Source: Enterosoma sp964427595 (GTDB lineage Bacteria > Bacillota_I > Bacilli_A > RFN20 > CAG-288). From it: a DNA stretch of 64,000 bases. Made by a program: the position numbers and the translations under genes. This document shows, piece by piece, positions 63,787 to 64,000 of the stretch (position 1 is its first letter; each line of letters starts with the position of its first letter). The notes under the pieces are model-generated. The model was not told where the DNA came from. It worked only from the letters and a program-made list of their open reading frames with translations, and ran no database searches. The stretch covers positions 1 through 64,000 of the forward strand of contig CAYRUQ010000001.1 of assembly GCA_964427595.1 (NCBI GenBank), given 5' to 3'.

Positions 63787-64000
63787 ATGTAACTCCTTTA
63801 TAGACTATAAAAGAAAAAAGGTTGTCAGCGAGTTGCTATTATTTTATCACCTAGCTACTTTTTCTTTTTTATAAATAGTTGAAAGTATTTGATACAAATC
63901 AAGAAATTAAGTAGTAATTCTCTCTTATGTGTCTCATTTTTAATTTAAAAATCGCAGTGATATATTGGTGGTCATTCTTACTTAAAAGATGATACGAGAA
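63787..64000. other. AT-rich end of window without a gene
   Basis: This holds the upstream region of the glycosyltransferase gene. No coding region, repeat or RNA is seen. A neighbouring gene may begin beyond the window. Confidence 0.5.

Noticed and set aside
1..64000. Possible TGA-as-tryptophan code of Mollicutes
   Set aside because: Many genes end at TGA exactly where families end or overlap the next start (mnmE, thiN, oppF), and tryptophans use TGG.
1..64000. tRNA, rRNA, tmRNA or riboswitch
   Set aside because: I found no cloverleaf, rRNA motif or recognisable aptamer in the gaps; a covariance-model search would be decisive.

Overview
The window is a chromosomal segment of an AT-rich, low-GC Gram-positive bacterium. 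It most resembles an uncultured gut Bacilli or Mollicutes-related lineage, an inference from gene content rather than a database match. The reasons are a Firmicutes-type origin region (rpmH-rnpA-yidC-jag, mnmE, ksgA, rnmV, dnaA, dnaN), strong AAGGAGG-type ribosome sites, a lipoprotein-type YidC, no outer-membrane genes, and many serine-rich lipoproteins. TGA is used as a normal stop (for example mnmE, oppF, thiN), so the code is the standard bacterial one and not the Mycoplasma code. I saw no rRNA, tRNA, prophage or CRISPR array.

Layout, left part. 1-2 kb: an IS256-type transposase remnant with protective hairpins, and a GNAT acetyltransferase. 2-5.3 kb: a coupled marR, alcohol dehydrogenase, aldehyde dehydrogenase operon. 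5.5-10.3 kb: a hexapeptide acetyltransferase, a Gfo/Idh/MocA oxidoreductase, pyridoxal kinase and membrane proteins. 10.5-17.5 kb: a three-gene surface lipoprotein operon behind a promoter whose spacer contains a G7 tract. 17.9-20.6 kb: jag-yidC-rnpA-rpmH on the minus strand. 20.8-25.5 kb: mnmE, tatD, rnmV, ksgA and a Sel1-repeat protein on the plus strand. 25.5-33.4 kb: prs, a membrane protein, an esterase, ispE, thiN, a CDF transporter, an unknown small gene with a second poly-G promoter, and a DUF368 (PopT-type) lipid carrier translocase.

Layout, origin and right part. 33.5-35.7 kb is the replication origin: a dense DnaA-box cluster before dnaA and a smaller cluster with an AT-rich trinucleotide run between dnaA and dnaN. 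dnaN is followed by an unrecognised coiled-coil protein with two degenerate HNH-like domains, and by pepT. 40.9-54.8 kb is a peptide-acquisition block: a 1399-residue membrane-anchored subtilase, a small membrane protein, and an oppABCDF operon in which four of five subunits carry unusual extra domains. 55-62.4 kb holds three more lipoproteins related to the earlier ones, two of them convergent around a 553-bp element with perfect 22-bp terminal inverted repeats. The window ends with a small zinc-ribbon membrane protein and a family 2 glycosyltransferase.

How it fits together. The subtilase, Opp importer and PepT form a plausible extracellular protein to peptide to amino-acid route. The paralogous lipoproteins form a variable cell surface, and at least one set appears to be under a slippage-prone promoter. 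The strongest candidates for something undescribed are the poly-G promoter spacers, the lipoprotein family with its repeated fold, the HNH-derived coiled-coil gene beside dnaN, and the Opp transporter with an ectodomain built into OppC.
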